Assembly: GCA_021234155.1 (NCBI GenBank)
Contig: JAJEKV010000012.1
Location: 6,265,789-6,329,788 of the forward strand
DNA from: Isoetes taiwanensis
Lineage: Eukaryota > Streptophyta > Lycopodiopsida > Isoetales > Isoetaceae
Length of the DNA stretch: 64,000 nucleotides
Direction of reading: 5' to 3'
A model generated the notes under the pieces. That model searched no databases, had not been told where the DNA came from, and saw nothing but the letters and a program-made list of their open reading frames with translations. The position numbers and the translations under genes were made by a program. Position 1 is the first letter of the stretch. Each line of letters opens with the position of its first letter. This document shows, piece after piece, positions 12,808-21,330 of the stretch.

Positions 12808-12828
12808 CACCCTTTCATGCTTCTACCC
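12808..12828 (-). repeat. Right terminal inverted repeat of the 9.2-kb transposon
   Basis: Exact reverse complement of 3640-3660. TGTC at 12829-12832 duplicates the bases left of the other end. LINE reverse-transcriptase sequence starts directly outside. Confidence 0.85.
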
Positions 12829-12957
12829 TGTCATCAGCATACTGATTACACACCTCCTGAGAACCATCCAGCATGGGTAGACCCTGGATGAGACTTTCTC
12901 GAGCTGCAACATCAAAGAGTTGAGACAACACTTCTGCAGCAATAGTGAAGAGCAAGG
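12829..12957 (-). mobile_element. LINE family A, copy 1, 5' remnant ending at QYADD
   Basis: On the minus strand this codes for a reverse-transcriptase stretch (TIAAEVLSQLFDVAARESL then QYADD) and matches 24926-25002 closely. It breaks off exactly where 3639 resumes with DTFLFL, so it is the other half of the LINE at 1851-3639. The LINE seems 5'-truncated near 12957. Confidence 0.8.
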
Positions 12958-13250
12958 GAGCCAATCATTTGACCATACTCTTTATAGGTTTATTAGCATA
13001 TCTGGCTCACGCAAAGTTAGACCTGCAGTATACATCTTTTATAGAGTGCAACCCATTGATTAACCAACCGAGTGAGCTGACCCGACGGTGTAGGCTTCAC
13101 CGAGCTTTCAAACAAGGATTTGGCTCCAATCTATTTGGCCAAATGGCGACTCTCAAGGGGGAGTCACTTAGAAGAACCCCCCAAACCACGTGCGTAAACA
13201 TGAAGGGGTTACTTTTGTGGGTTCTTAGTATGTATACCTACGGTACAATG
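12958..13250. other. No recognisable feature
   Basis: No gene or repeat recognised. The upstream part of the Copia gag, expected beyond the LINE 5' end, is not visible, so the LINE insertion seems to have come with a deletion or a further rearrangement. Confidence 0.4.
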
Positions 13251-13252
13251 TA

Positions 13253-13345
13253 CTTTTTTTTTTTTTGAATTCTTCGTACACTAACGGAGAGGGGTGCTCC
13301 GTGGCGGGGAATCGAACATGGTATGATACGGAAAGGGCTTAGTGA
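13253..13345 (-). repeat. SINE-like fragment with poly-A tail and B-box-like word
   Basis: On the minus strand: GTTCGATTCCCCGCC (resembling a Pol III B box), about 45 more bases, then TTC and a poly-A of 14 (poly-T at 13253-13266). No convincing A box was found upstream, so the SINE call is tentative. Confidence 0.35.
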
Positions 13346-14966
13346 TTCGGCAGCCTATTCGTAGGAGCATTAATCAGATTGCAACACTAAGATTACTGGT
13401 AATGTTTTTATTTTGTTCTACTCGTTTTTTTTCCTTGGATGGGATTACAATCCTCTTGAGATTTTTTTTATCTTGTTTGGAGGATGGGTCACGAATGCTG
13501 AAACGATTTGGCTGTCACAGGTTGCAGATGTACCAGCTGTCTATTGCTAGTTCTGTGTTGTTGTGGCTTACAAGATTCAATTCAAGCTTAATGATGAATG
13601 CAGTTTTGCTCTAATTGTTCTAAAGGTACGTGCAAGGATCATGCTTACTACATTTAGGCATTAAGTATTCAAGCTTTTGATCTATAAAGCAGACAATTCA
13701 AAGTATACAAAAACAGAGGTCTCTTATTCTTGATTCAGAAGGAAGAAATGATTTTATGAATTCTAGTTAGAATTCTACATATTCTATTTACAATTCTAGT
13801 TAATTCTAGTATGAATTCTACGTATACATATTGGGGGTATATGTAATGTTCACAGAAGGTCGTATATGAGGGGTTTTTTAATTGATAAATGACGTATAAA
13901 ATTGGGATGGGGGTATATGAATGCAAAATTTGAAAATCGTATGGTAGGGGTTTTTGATTAAAAAAGTGTCGTATATAGGGGTTTTTTTACAACTCTATGT
14001 ACGCAGGTGGCATATCCCCTATAGGATAGGTGCACCCCCCGGGGCGACTCTGATGGGCAACAAAGTTTCCTATAAATATTTGTCTCCCCTCGACCTTTGG
14101 ATACTTTTTAACATTACTGTAGCTTTAGGTTACCTTGTAACTGTTAACCTCGGCTAAAGAATTAATAATGCAAGGGCATCCTTAATCTTCAACTAGAACC
14201 ATTAATGTAACCTTAACTTTCGACATGTTCCATTATGTTGAGTGTACACATTTGAAGGTCTCATAGTCGTGCTGGTCTGCAGACGTATTAAATTTTCTTA
14301 TCTCTCTCTCCCTCCCTCCCTCCCTCCCTCCCTCTCTCTCTCTCTCTCTCTCAAGGAGCTGGACGCAGTTGCAACATTATGCCAACATATTATCATCGTA
14401 TCTCGTAGCTCCACGCAGAGCAAGATTTCTCTTGCTTCCTACTGCAGAGTTGAAGATCATCTCTCTTGTTTCCTTCTGCATCTTCTACAAAATTTAGGGA
14501 GGTCTTTGGAGCATTCTAATGCTTTCCATGCGCATCTTCTGCAAAATTGGTTATATCCAACTCTCTATTGTGAGCATATATGACATTATTTCCTTCTGAA
14601 ACTGGCCTAATGTAGGAAGAACTCGAGCTTGCAGTTGCTCGTACCTAAGGAATCCAAAGCAAGGACCTAGGATCTCAAGGGCATGTTCATCTATCTCTAG
14701 TTCTACCAAGGATCTCTCGTTCAGAGTTTAGCTATAAACTTTTGTCATGCTAAAGAGTAAACAAAGGAGTGATGCATATGTTAGATTTTATACATGCTTG
14801 TTCTGCAAATACATGATCTTGAGGTTCTAAATCTGAATTTCAGGTCTTCCAGCAGTAACTTGTCTTACACCACGTTGGCAACATTTAAGCATTTGGGCTG
14901 TTGGATAGAGCTACATGCAATGACAAATGAGGACAAGATAACAAAGGAAGACAATACAACATCTTA
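13346..14966. other. Intergenic, no gene seen; CT microsatellite inside
   Basis: No coding support. AT-rich stretches repeat GTATATGAGGGG/GTATATAGGGG with TTTTTT near 13859-13990. A pyrimidine microsatellite lies at about 14299-14353. Confidence 0.5.
14299..14353. repeat. CT/CCCT microsatellite
   Basis: A pure pyrimidine run of TCTC, then CCCT repeated about six times, then TCTC again. Confidence 0.95.
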
Positions 14967-16096
14967 GGCCCTTTTTCCACGACCCTGCTGTCTTAAAATT
15001 ATTGAAGTGTGATTGGGCCAAATCATCATATAAGACACCATGGCTTTTCCATGGCAACTTTTAGGACATGTCTTATTTCAATCCGTACAAATATGGTGTC
15101 GCATTTTCTTCCGGGGGAAACCCCCCGCCACAAAATGCGACAGCCAAACATGGCCAATCCCAAGTCTGTTTGGCCGCAATTTTAGGGCAGTCTTAAAAAA
15201 GTATGGCACGAGCTGTGTCGCCGGATCTGTGCAACTGGATCAGACGTAAGCAAGCGTTGAAGGTTTTCATGCGTAGGCAAATCTTGAAGGTTTTGGTTCC
15301 GAAGCCAATATTCAAGCTTTTATCTGGAAACAAATCTTCAAGAATTTGATCTGGAAGCGAATCTTCAAGCTTTTGATCCGGAAGCAAATCTTCTTCGAGT
15401 TTTTGCAGCAAAGGCGGAATCTTCTTCTCCGCTGCAGAGGCGTTTTGAGAAGCAGAGGCGTTTTGAAGCAGAGATGAAGATGGGTTGTGATCATTGAAGC
15501 TTCGATTCTTGCTTCAAGCTTCGATTCCGGTAATCAGTCTTCATTCCTGTAATCATTCCGGTGATTCTTGCTTCAAGCTTCGATTCTTGCTTCGATTCCG
15601 GTAATCATTCAAGCTTCTAGGCTTGTAGGATTTCTTTTTTAAAAATCATTAACTGGCTTGTTTGTTTTTTATGTGGGTTGTTCTTTTGGAAATCCAATTC
15701 TTCTGGTTCTTCTGGAGACCCTATTTTGCTTCTGGAAGATATGCAGCAAAAAAGCTTCTAAGCATGAAAACTTGAAGCTCTTGCAAGTCGCTTTGCAGCT
15801 CCAAGAAATTGCACAAAGCTCGGAGAAATTGCACAAAGCTTTTGCAGGTCGAATTTCCAGCTTTCCCTTGTAGATTGCTGCAACAGGTCTTTGCTCAGAT
15901 TTGAAAAAAATGGTCTGTGGAAAACCTAGATTATAAGACATGTCTTATCTTAACTAGACATGTCTTATATTTACGTAATGGGAAATCAAATTTTTAGGAC
16001 GTGTCTTATCTATGATGTGGAGCTGACATGGAACCCAAAAGGGTGTCTTATAAAAATACGACAGCCATAAAATAAGACTGCCGTGGAAAAAGGGCC
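14967..16096. mobile_element. PIF/Harbinger-like non-autonomous element, 1130 bp
   Basis: The left end GGCCCTTTTTCCACG (14967) is repeated inverted at the right end (to 16096), with TTA directly outside on both sides (14964-14966 and 16097-16099). A 3-bp TTA duplication and G-rich ends starting GGCC fit the PIF/Harbinger (Tourist) group. There is no transposase. The middle (15240-15620) is built of degenerate units containing TTCAAGCTTTTGATC and TTGCTTCAAGCTTCGATT, and blocks near both ends share TTAGGACATGTCTTAT-like words. Confidence 0.75.
15245..15620. repeat. Degenerate internal repeats of the Harbinger-like element
   Basis: Units of about 30 bases (CTGGAAGC, AAATCTTCAAG, TTTTGAT) recur four or more times at 15260-15400. 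A second unit (GCTTCGATTCCGGTAATCA) recurs near 15500-15605. Confidence 0.6.
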
Positions 16097-16452
16097 TTAA
16101 ATCATGAGATTGGAACTCATCTACATTTGAAAATGATGATGATAGCAACTTGAAGAGGACAATTTAACTCAGTGAATTCTATATTGATACAAAAATAGAA
16201 AGGTGAAATTTTTCAAACCCATGTACATTTTATGGAACATTTCTCAAGTTTAGCACTTTTAAGGGTAGTGCATAAAATCAAAGGACAAGGTGAGGTATTC
16301 AAGGGTAAGACATTATACACATTGCAGATTTCATATCAATGTAGAAGACTATCTCTTTCATTTACGCTTAATTTGGCGGTATGATACAAAAAAATGAGCA
16401 AAAAGAATTTGCTCAAATGGGAAGTACAAAATTGGATAATTCATTCTCATTG

Positions 16453-17477
16453 TCATGAGAGGGGCTTCTTCTTAGACCTTAGATTTTCTGTAACATCTAG
16501 CAGCTTCGCGCTTGAATCCTCCACGTTTTTCAGCCATGCAATCTCTGCCATGCACAACGCCTGCCTCAATTTCTTCACTGCCGCTGCAGCAACCCTCCTG
16601 CTGAGCGCCAATTCATGCATCACCTCTGATTTTTCCAAACCCATCCTTCGTATCTCCCCTGCACTTGGCATCTGCTGCAAATTTCTCTCCAGTTTCTCAA
16701 CCCGCTTCAACATACCTTTCAATTTCTCTTCTCTGCTGTGTGAACCCACATCGCCCAATTGCTGTAAACACATCTGTACAACAAATTTCGTCAAATCCGG
16801 AACGCATTTTCATCAAAAACCGAAATTCGTGAATCTAATCCATCTACCTGAAGCTTCAAAACATCGGATTCTGACGGGACGAGCTTCAATTTCGCCTCTG
16901 TCTCGTCGATCCATGAAAGAGAAGCCTGTGCAGCACGATTCCTAGTTGCCATGGATTGAATTCTAGATCTGGCCTCTGCATCACAGTGAACAATTTCATT
17001 ATTTTTAACAGAGGATGCAAGGGCGCCACGAAATTTGGCCATTCTAAGAGCCAATTCCGATTGCCCCTTCTTGTGGGGATGCAGGGCCGGAGTAAGTGCC
17101 TCAGCTATGGCGTTTAAAGCTGCAATTTTCCTGCAATCCGGACCCAAATTTCTTGCCCCTTTTTCCTTTTCTGATCCTTGGCTTCGAATCGAACTCGAAA
17201 AAACAGATCGGCGTCTTGTCGGAATGCCATAAATTCGAGACAGAAGCAGGGGATTTGAGGTACGAAATTGCTGCCATGCTGCTAAGGATCTGCTTTTGGG
17301 CTTGGGATTATCTGCGTCGTCCTGGGAATATGAATTGGAAATGTGAAGGAAGTATGGACGGGATTCATTCCGGCAAGGATTGTTGTCGGATTGCAAAGGA
17401 TTGAGAGCGAGGGAGAAATTTTTTGAGTTGGGTTTGGAAGGGGGAGCAAAATGGCTATGGATTGGCATAGCTTCCAT
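16453..17477 (-). CDS. Two-exon gene, 316-residue protein of unknown function
   Basis: Exon 1 is 17477-16848 (210 codons) and exon 2 is 16773-16453. The 74-bp intron begins GTAGATGG and ends TTGTACAG, and both exons keep one open frame. The N terminus (MEAMPIHSHFAPPS) is rich in Ser, Pro and Asn, low in acids near the start and could be a plastid transit peptide, but this is uncertain. Residues about 95-200 are Ala/Arg/Lys-rich and probably helical. Exon 2 (residues 211-316) is helical with coiled-coil character (KLKGMLKRVEKLERNLQQM) and ends KKKPLS. I do not recognise the family. The intact frame and clean intron make it a likely real gene. It sits alone between repeats; without splicing, exon 1 would read into a stop at 16791. 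Confidence 0.7.
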
Positions 17478-17499
17478 TCCGGCGATGGAGAATTGGGCA

Positions 17500-17752
17500 A
17501 GAAGAGGAAGAAAAAGGAGGACGATATATGACCGTTGTTGAGAGGAGGTTACCGTTGTATTTCAGCAATACGTGGTCCGTGTGCAACATACGTCTATTTT
17601 GCTCCATAATATTAAGGTGCTACCATATTATGACATTATCAATCTTGTGGCCACACAATTGTTCCCTTAGTTACACGAATAAGATCCAACTATGTATAAG
17701 GGCGTCGGCCAGCTTGACCGGCCAGAAAACAGCCCAGCGGGCCTTTGGCATA
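17500..17752. other. Upstream region of the 16453-17477 gene
   Basis: Presumed promoter side of the minus-strand gene. No TATA box stands out. GC-rich GGCC words cluster at 17706-17743 next to the fold-back element. Confidence 0.35.
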
Positions 17753-17976
17753 ACGGAAAGAAGCTTTACCTACTGTTCTGGGGCATAGAATCGAAGGTAA
17801 AACAAGCAAAATCGACATTAAACAAGCAGAATTGAAGGTAAAATCGTGGCAATCGAAGATAAAATTGCGGCGATCAGATTTTGTTCTTCCACTTGACTTT
17901 CAAGTATAGAAAACAGGACACGTGTCACGATCTAATTAGACACGGGGCCAGAACAGCAGGTAAAGCTTCTTTCCGT
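17753..17976. mobile_element. Fold-back element E3, 224 bp, ~31-bp inverted ends
   Basis: 17753-17783 (begins ACGGAAAGAAGC) is complementary to 17946-17976 with only one or two mismatches. Between the arms there are spaced words GAAGGTAAAA, AATCG and a CACGTGTCACG block followed by GGGGCCAG. The same order of words (GGTAAAA repeats, then a CCACRTGGC block, then right arm) occurs in the elements at 50113-50347 and 50458-50648 although the arms are different. No clear target duplication. Confidence 0.7.
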
Positions 17977-17977
17977 A

Positions 17978-18052
17978 TGTATAATAAACAAGGTGCTGGT
18001 TACGAGAAGTTGCCTTTCGGTGGCCAAAGAATGTGTTTTTGTGGTTTCTGTT
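17978..18052 (+). repeat. Dispersed repeat shared with 250-360
   Basis: AAACAAGGTG, TTGCCTTTCGGTG and AGAATGTGTTTTTGTGG occur here in the same order as on the minus strand at 360-250. Its identity is unknown. Confidence 0.6.
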
Positions 18053-18059
18053 ACATAGA

Positions 18060-19592
18060 TATTACCGGAAGCCCTTGAACATACTTCTTGTCATTCACAA
18101 TTGTCCCATTGAGGTTCACAGTTGTATCAAAACTCCAGGGCATCAAATGTAACCATGCTCGCAATGGTCCACATGTTTTGAATTGCTTGGGCAAATTTAA
18201 TTAAAGATTATTTTCTATTTACTGATTTTAACTGTTTAAACACTATTCCTAAGGCCTTGAAAATTTTCCCATTTCGTTGTTTTGCTACAACTTGGCCGAA
18301 CTTTGAGATGTAAAGTTTCATCCGAAAGAGGCGTGGTGGGGTGTGCTTTAATATGTTTATGATTATTAGGATAATTCGTTGTTTTACTTCTCAACACCGA
18401 TTCACGGCTTAGCTTATAAAGTGTGCACGAAAATGAGAAAATTGATGTATGACTTTTCAAGACTGAAGATCATATCAGTGAAACTTGAATCAGTGATGAT
18501 TGAACATGAGCTATGTACAACAAAATAAGCACTATTATATTCTTTGCTAAAGCGAAACTCTTGGAGACCTTATTCGAGGAAGTAATGAGCTTGAAAAAAA
18601 AAGAAAACCCTGAAAAGTTTCCACATTTTCTATCTCCAGGGTTTCAGTAAAGAATTTACGTATCTAGCAATCAAGGAGTCAAAACTTTGTAGAGAAGAAA
18701 TTCTGCTAGGATATGGCTTCACAGTCTGGTAAGTTAGAAGCATCATAAAATAAATGAATCAACAGAGGATGCTTGGTCCATCATGAAATAAATGAACCAA
18801 CAAAGGATGCCTGGTCTTTAGACACCAGAAGACAAGTGCAATAGCTCTTAGTGAATCTATAGATGTGGAACTTCATCCTGGTTAAGTTTATCTGTATTAA
18901 AGATATATGTATATTCTTCTTCTTCTTCTTGTGAGAAGAAAGTAGTTTTTCTTGCATTATGTTATCAAGCTTAGATGGGTGGCTTTTACTCAGTTGGGTC
19001 GATCCTTCATCTCTACAATCCTAATGTTTCCCCACAATGCAATGGTGTTGCAATTGTTTGGAGAGTTCATTTGCAGGCTTATGAATGATAGGCTTTAAGT
19101 GCCCCCTCTTTCTAAGATTGAATGTTCGCGGCTCATAGACCCCATACGTCTTCCATCGATGATCTTTCTTGTTTGTTGAAAGCGGGATGCTTTTCTACTA
19201 CTAGAAAAAAGAACCAAATGATGAATACCCCAGATGGCAAATAGTTTCCCAAGTAGACTTTCCCGTTGCATATAGATGAGCACGGATATCTATCTCCTTG
19301 GAAAAGTTCATCAAATGCAACAGATGAGGAATTTGCTTAGAAAATAGTCATTTAAGTTACAAAATATTGTATTGTTGAACAAGACTAGGTTCAATTATGT
19401 GCATTTTGACACTCCACAGAGACTGCTCTGCTCAAGGCTTCATTCTAGGAAAGAAAGAAACAGTTCACAGAGTAACATTTTTTGAGAAAACATAAACAAA
19501 TCTGCCAATCTTTAGTACGCATGACAACTTAAAATCCAGCAAGAATAATCTAACTGTAATAGCTACCAAATAGATGCCAAGTTTTCCCATAC
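18060..19592. other. No gene recognised
   Basis: AT-rich sequence with no supported coding region. A CTT-rich stretch lies near 18913-18930. Confidence 0.4.
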
Positions 19593-19646
19593 CGTTCTAG
19601 CAAGAGCATTGGCTCCCACGGCAAATGTCTCAGTAGAAAATAGGAT
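19593..19646 (-). pseudogene. SKI2/MTR4-type helicase exon fragment
   Basis: On the minus strand, 18 codons flanked by a GCTGCAG acceptor and a GTATGG donor encode ILFSTETFAVGANALART. This closely resembles the conserved motif V region of Ski2-like DExH RNA helicases (LFSTETFAMG-N-PART), with SKI2-type wording. No other helicase exon was recognised within several kb. An open stretch at about 20680-20556 (rich in D, G, N then basic) precedes it on the same strand and ends at a possible donor, but it is not recognisably helicase. It is probably an isolated captured exon or the relic of a gene with large introns. Confidence 0.4.
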
Positions 19647-20669
19647 CTGCAGCATTAAAATAAACATGGTTAGCAAAATTGACCATATGTTTCAATGATT
19701 GTGCCATTTTATCCAAATTGGTTAACACATTACAATATACTCCTGAGTCTTTATCCACTTTAGCTAATATTTTTGTGACATAGATTGCAGATACAACAGA
19801 AAACATAACTCTAGCTACAAGCGATCATCAAAGACATAAATCTTGACAGATCCTGCCATACAAAAATTGCTTTCAAGCCAAGGGCATTCCTGGCAGCAGC
19901 TTATGCAAGCGTGTGATCATGAGATGACAAATTTTAAGCAGTATTGTAGTCCAATCATCATGCCTTCACATCTATACTGATGTCCTTGATGATGTTACTA
20001 TTTGTTAGAAGCTCTTGATAGTTTTTTTTTTTTTACCCTTGCCATATATTCAAATCCCATCATATTCGGTAGTCTACTTGCTACCATGACCACTTCCTCT
20101 TGAAACTGAACACTTTGATAATCCCTTTTTTATAACTGAACTCGATGGCTAGTTTTTGATAGCCATTAACTCTTTGATAACCACTTTGCCCTGAAACTGA
20201 TTGACAAATTATGGCTATCCCTTCGGCCCATGTCTTGAGTATCCTTGGGCCTTGGCCCAAGTCATTTCCTGCGGCAAAGCCTTCATCTGTATAAAGATGC
20301 AACTACATATATATCGAATTCACTTCAGAGCACTCTGAGAGTGTGTGAAATCTGTGGTTCCCGAGAAGTGGATCACATGTCCAGCTTATGAAGCAGGTAT
20401 ATATCTACGCAACACCGTAGTAGGCGCATGTTATGTATTACAGATTCCATCCAACATTTCATTACGAAAGACCAGATTCTGAACTGCTCCTATTTAGAGT
20501 CCATGGTTGGTCAGAGCTATAAGACGAAAGAAAAAGAAGAAAAAACGAAAAATACCTGATGAGAGATGCATACGCAAGGGCGCATTCGCGTTCGTAGCTG
20601 TTTCTTGCTTGATCCTAAGCCATCACCATTGCCATCGTTGTCGAGCTCCGCCGGAACAACCAATGTTAA

Positions 20670-20912
20670 AGTGACCTTCGGAGGTCACTTTAATTTCTAG
20701 TTCATTTTTATGTTTTGGTTAACTTTCCATTAAATCTGTTAACATAATATAAACTGGTGTGAAGATGGTTTGGGTTAGGGATTTTAGGTTTAAAAAATTA
20801 ACGGAATACTAATTATTTAACTTAATGGAATATTAACTTAACTTGTGGTGTGAATCTTAAAACCGTTAAGAACTTAACACAATCCTAACTTAACGCGGAT
20901 GCGAAGGTACCC
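20670..20912. mobile_element. Candidate MITE with TAA target duplication
   Basis: TAA lies at 20667-20669 and 20913-20915. The left end (AGTGACCTTCGGAGG) partly matches the inverted right end (GGGTACCTTCGCATCC). The interior is rich in TTAACTTAA words, as in the candidate at 40430-40780. A 12-bp perfect hairpin with a TCGG loop covers 20666-20693. The ends are imperfect, so this is tentative. Confidence 0.35.
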
Positions 20913-20919
20913 TAACTAA

Positions 20920-21330
20920 TATATACAAGAAATTTATCGCGGCGGCCAAGGACGCTGCGAACATTTCTTTTGTCCAAAGCCTGCGCAGTTGGACCCCGAT
21001 TAATATCCAACATTTGATAATGCAATATCCAAGTGATTTTAGATTGATCTGAAGCAATTTAGCAGAATTTTGTGTTCTAACCTTAATTTAGAAATCACAG
21101 AGTACAATATTTAGTCTAGTCTTTTAAGAAGATGGTCAATACTTTTTGCTATTTGCCGATGGCATCAGTCACTAAAGTAAGGCAGAAAATATGGTTGAAA
21201 ACCAATGCCTCAAGGATTACCGATTCTAGTTTGTTTAGATGCTCATTCCATTGCCATATAAGAAATGGCTTATTTGAGTGAAGAAGCTATTGTTGGTGAT
21301 GGAAGTCTCTTAGCATATTCTTTCTCTCTC
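20920..21330. other. No recognisable feature
   Basis: AT-rich spacer with no gene or repeat that I can support. Confidence 0.4.

Larger units (their letters stand above)
3640..12828. mobile_element. 9.19-kb DNA transposon with 21-bp TIRs and TGTC target duplication
   Basis: The 21 bases at 3640-3660 are repeated exactly in inverted orientation at 12808-12828. Immediately outside, TGTC occurs at 3636-3639 and again at 12829-12832. The flanks are the two halves of one LINE reverse transcriptase: 12957-12833 ends in QYADD and 3639 resumes with DTFLFL. The related LINE at 42400-45081 is unbroken at that point (DDTFLFL near 43275), which acts as an empty-site reference. Inside are a transposase-like pseudogene on the plus strand (about 4080-6940) and a RING/Ulp1-like multi-exon gene on the minus strand (about 12500-8714), arranged convergently. 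The middle (6940-8700) is AT-rich and holds short tandem duplications. I could not assign a known superfamily. Confidence 0.85.

Noticed and set aside
13735-13990. Repeated GTATATGAGGGG/GTATATAGGGG blocks as a telomere-like or CRISPR-like array
   Set aside because: Only a few irregular copies without constant spacing; nuclear plant DNA.
20556-20690. Open stretch upstream of the SKI2-like exon as the helicase N terminus
   Set aside because: Its sequence (LDNDGNGDGLGSSKKQLR) shows no helicase similarity and the splice link is unproven.
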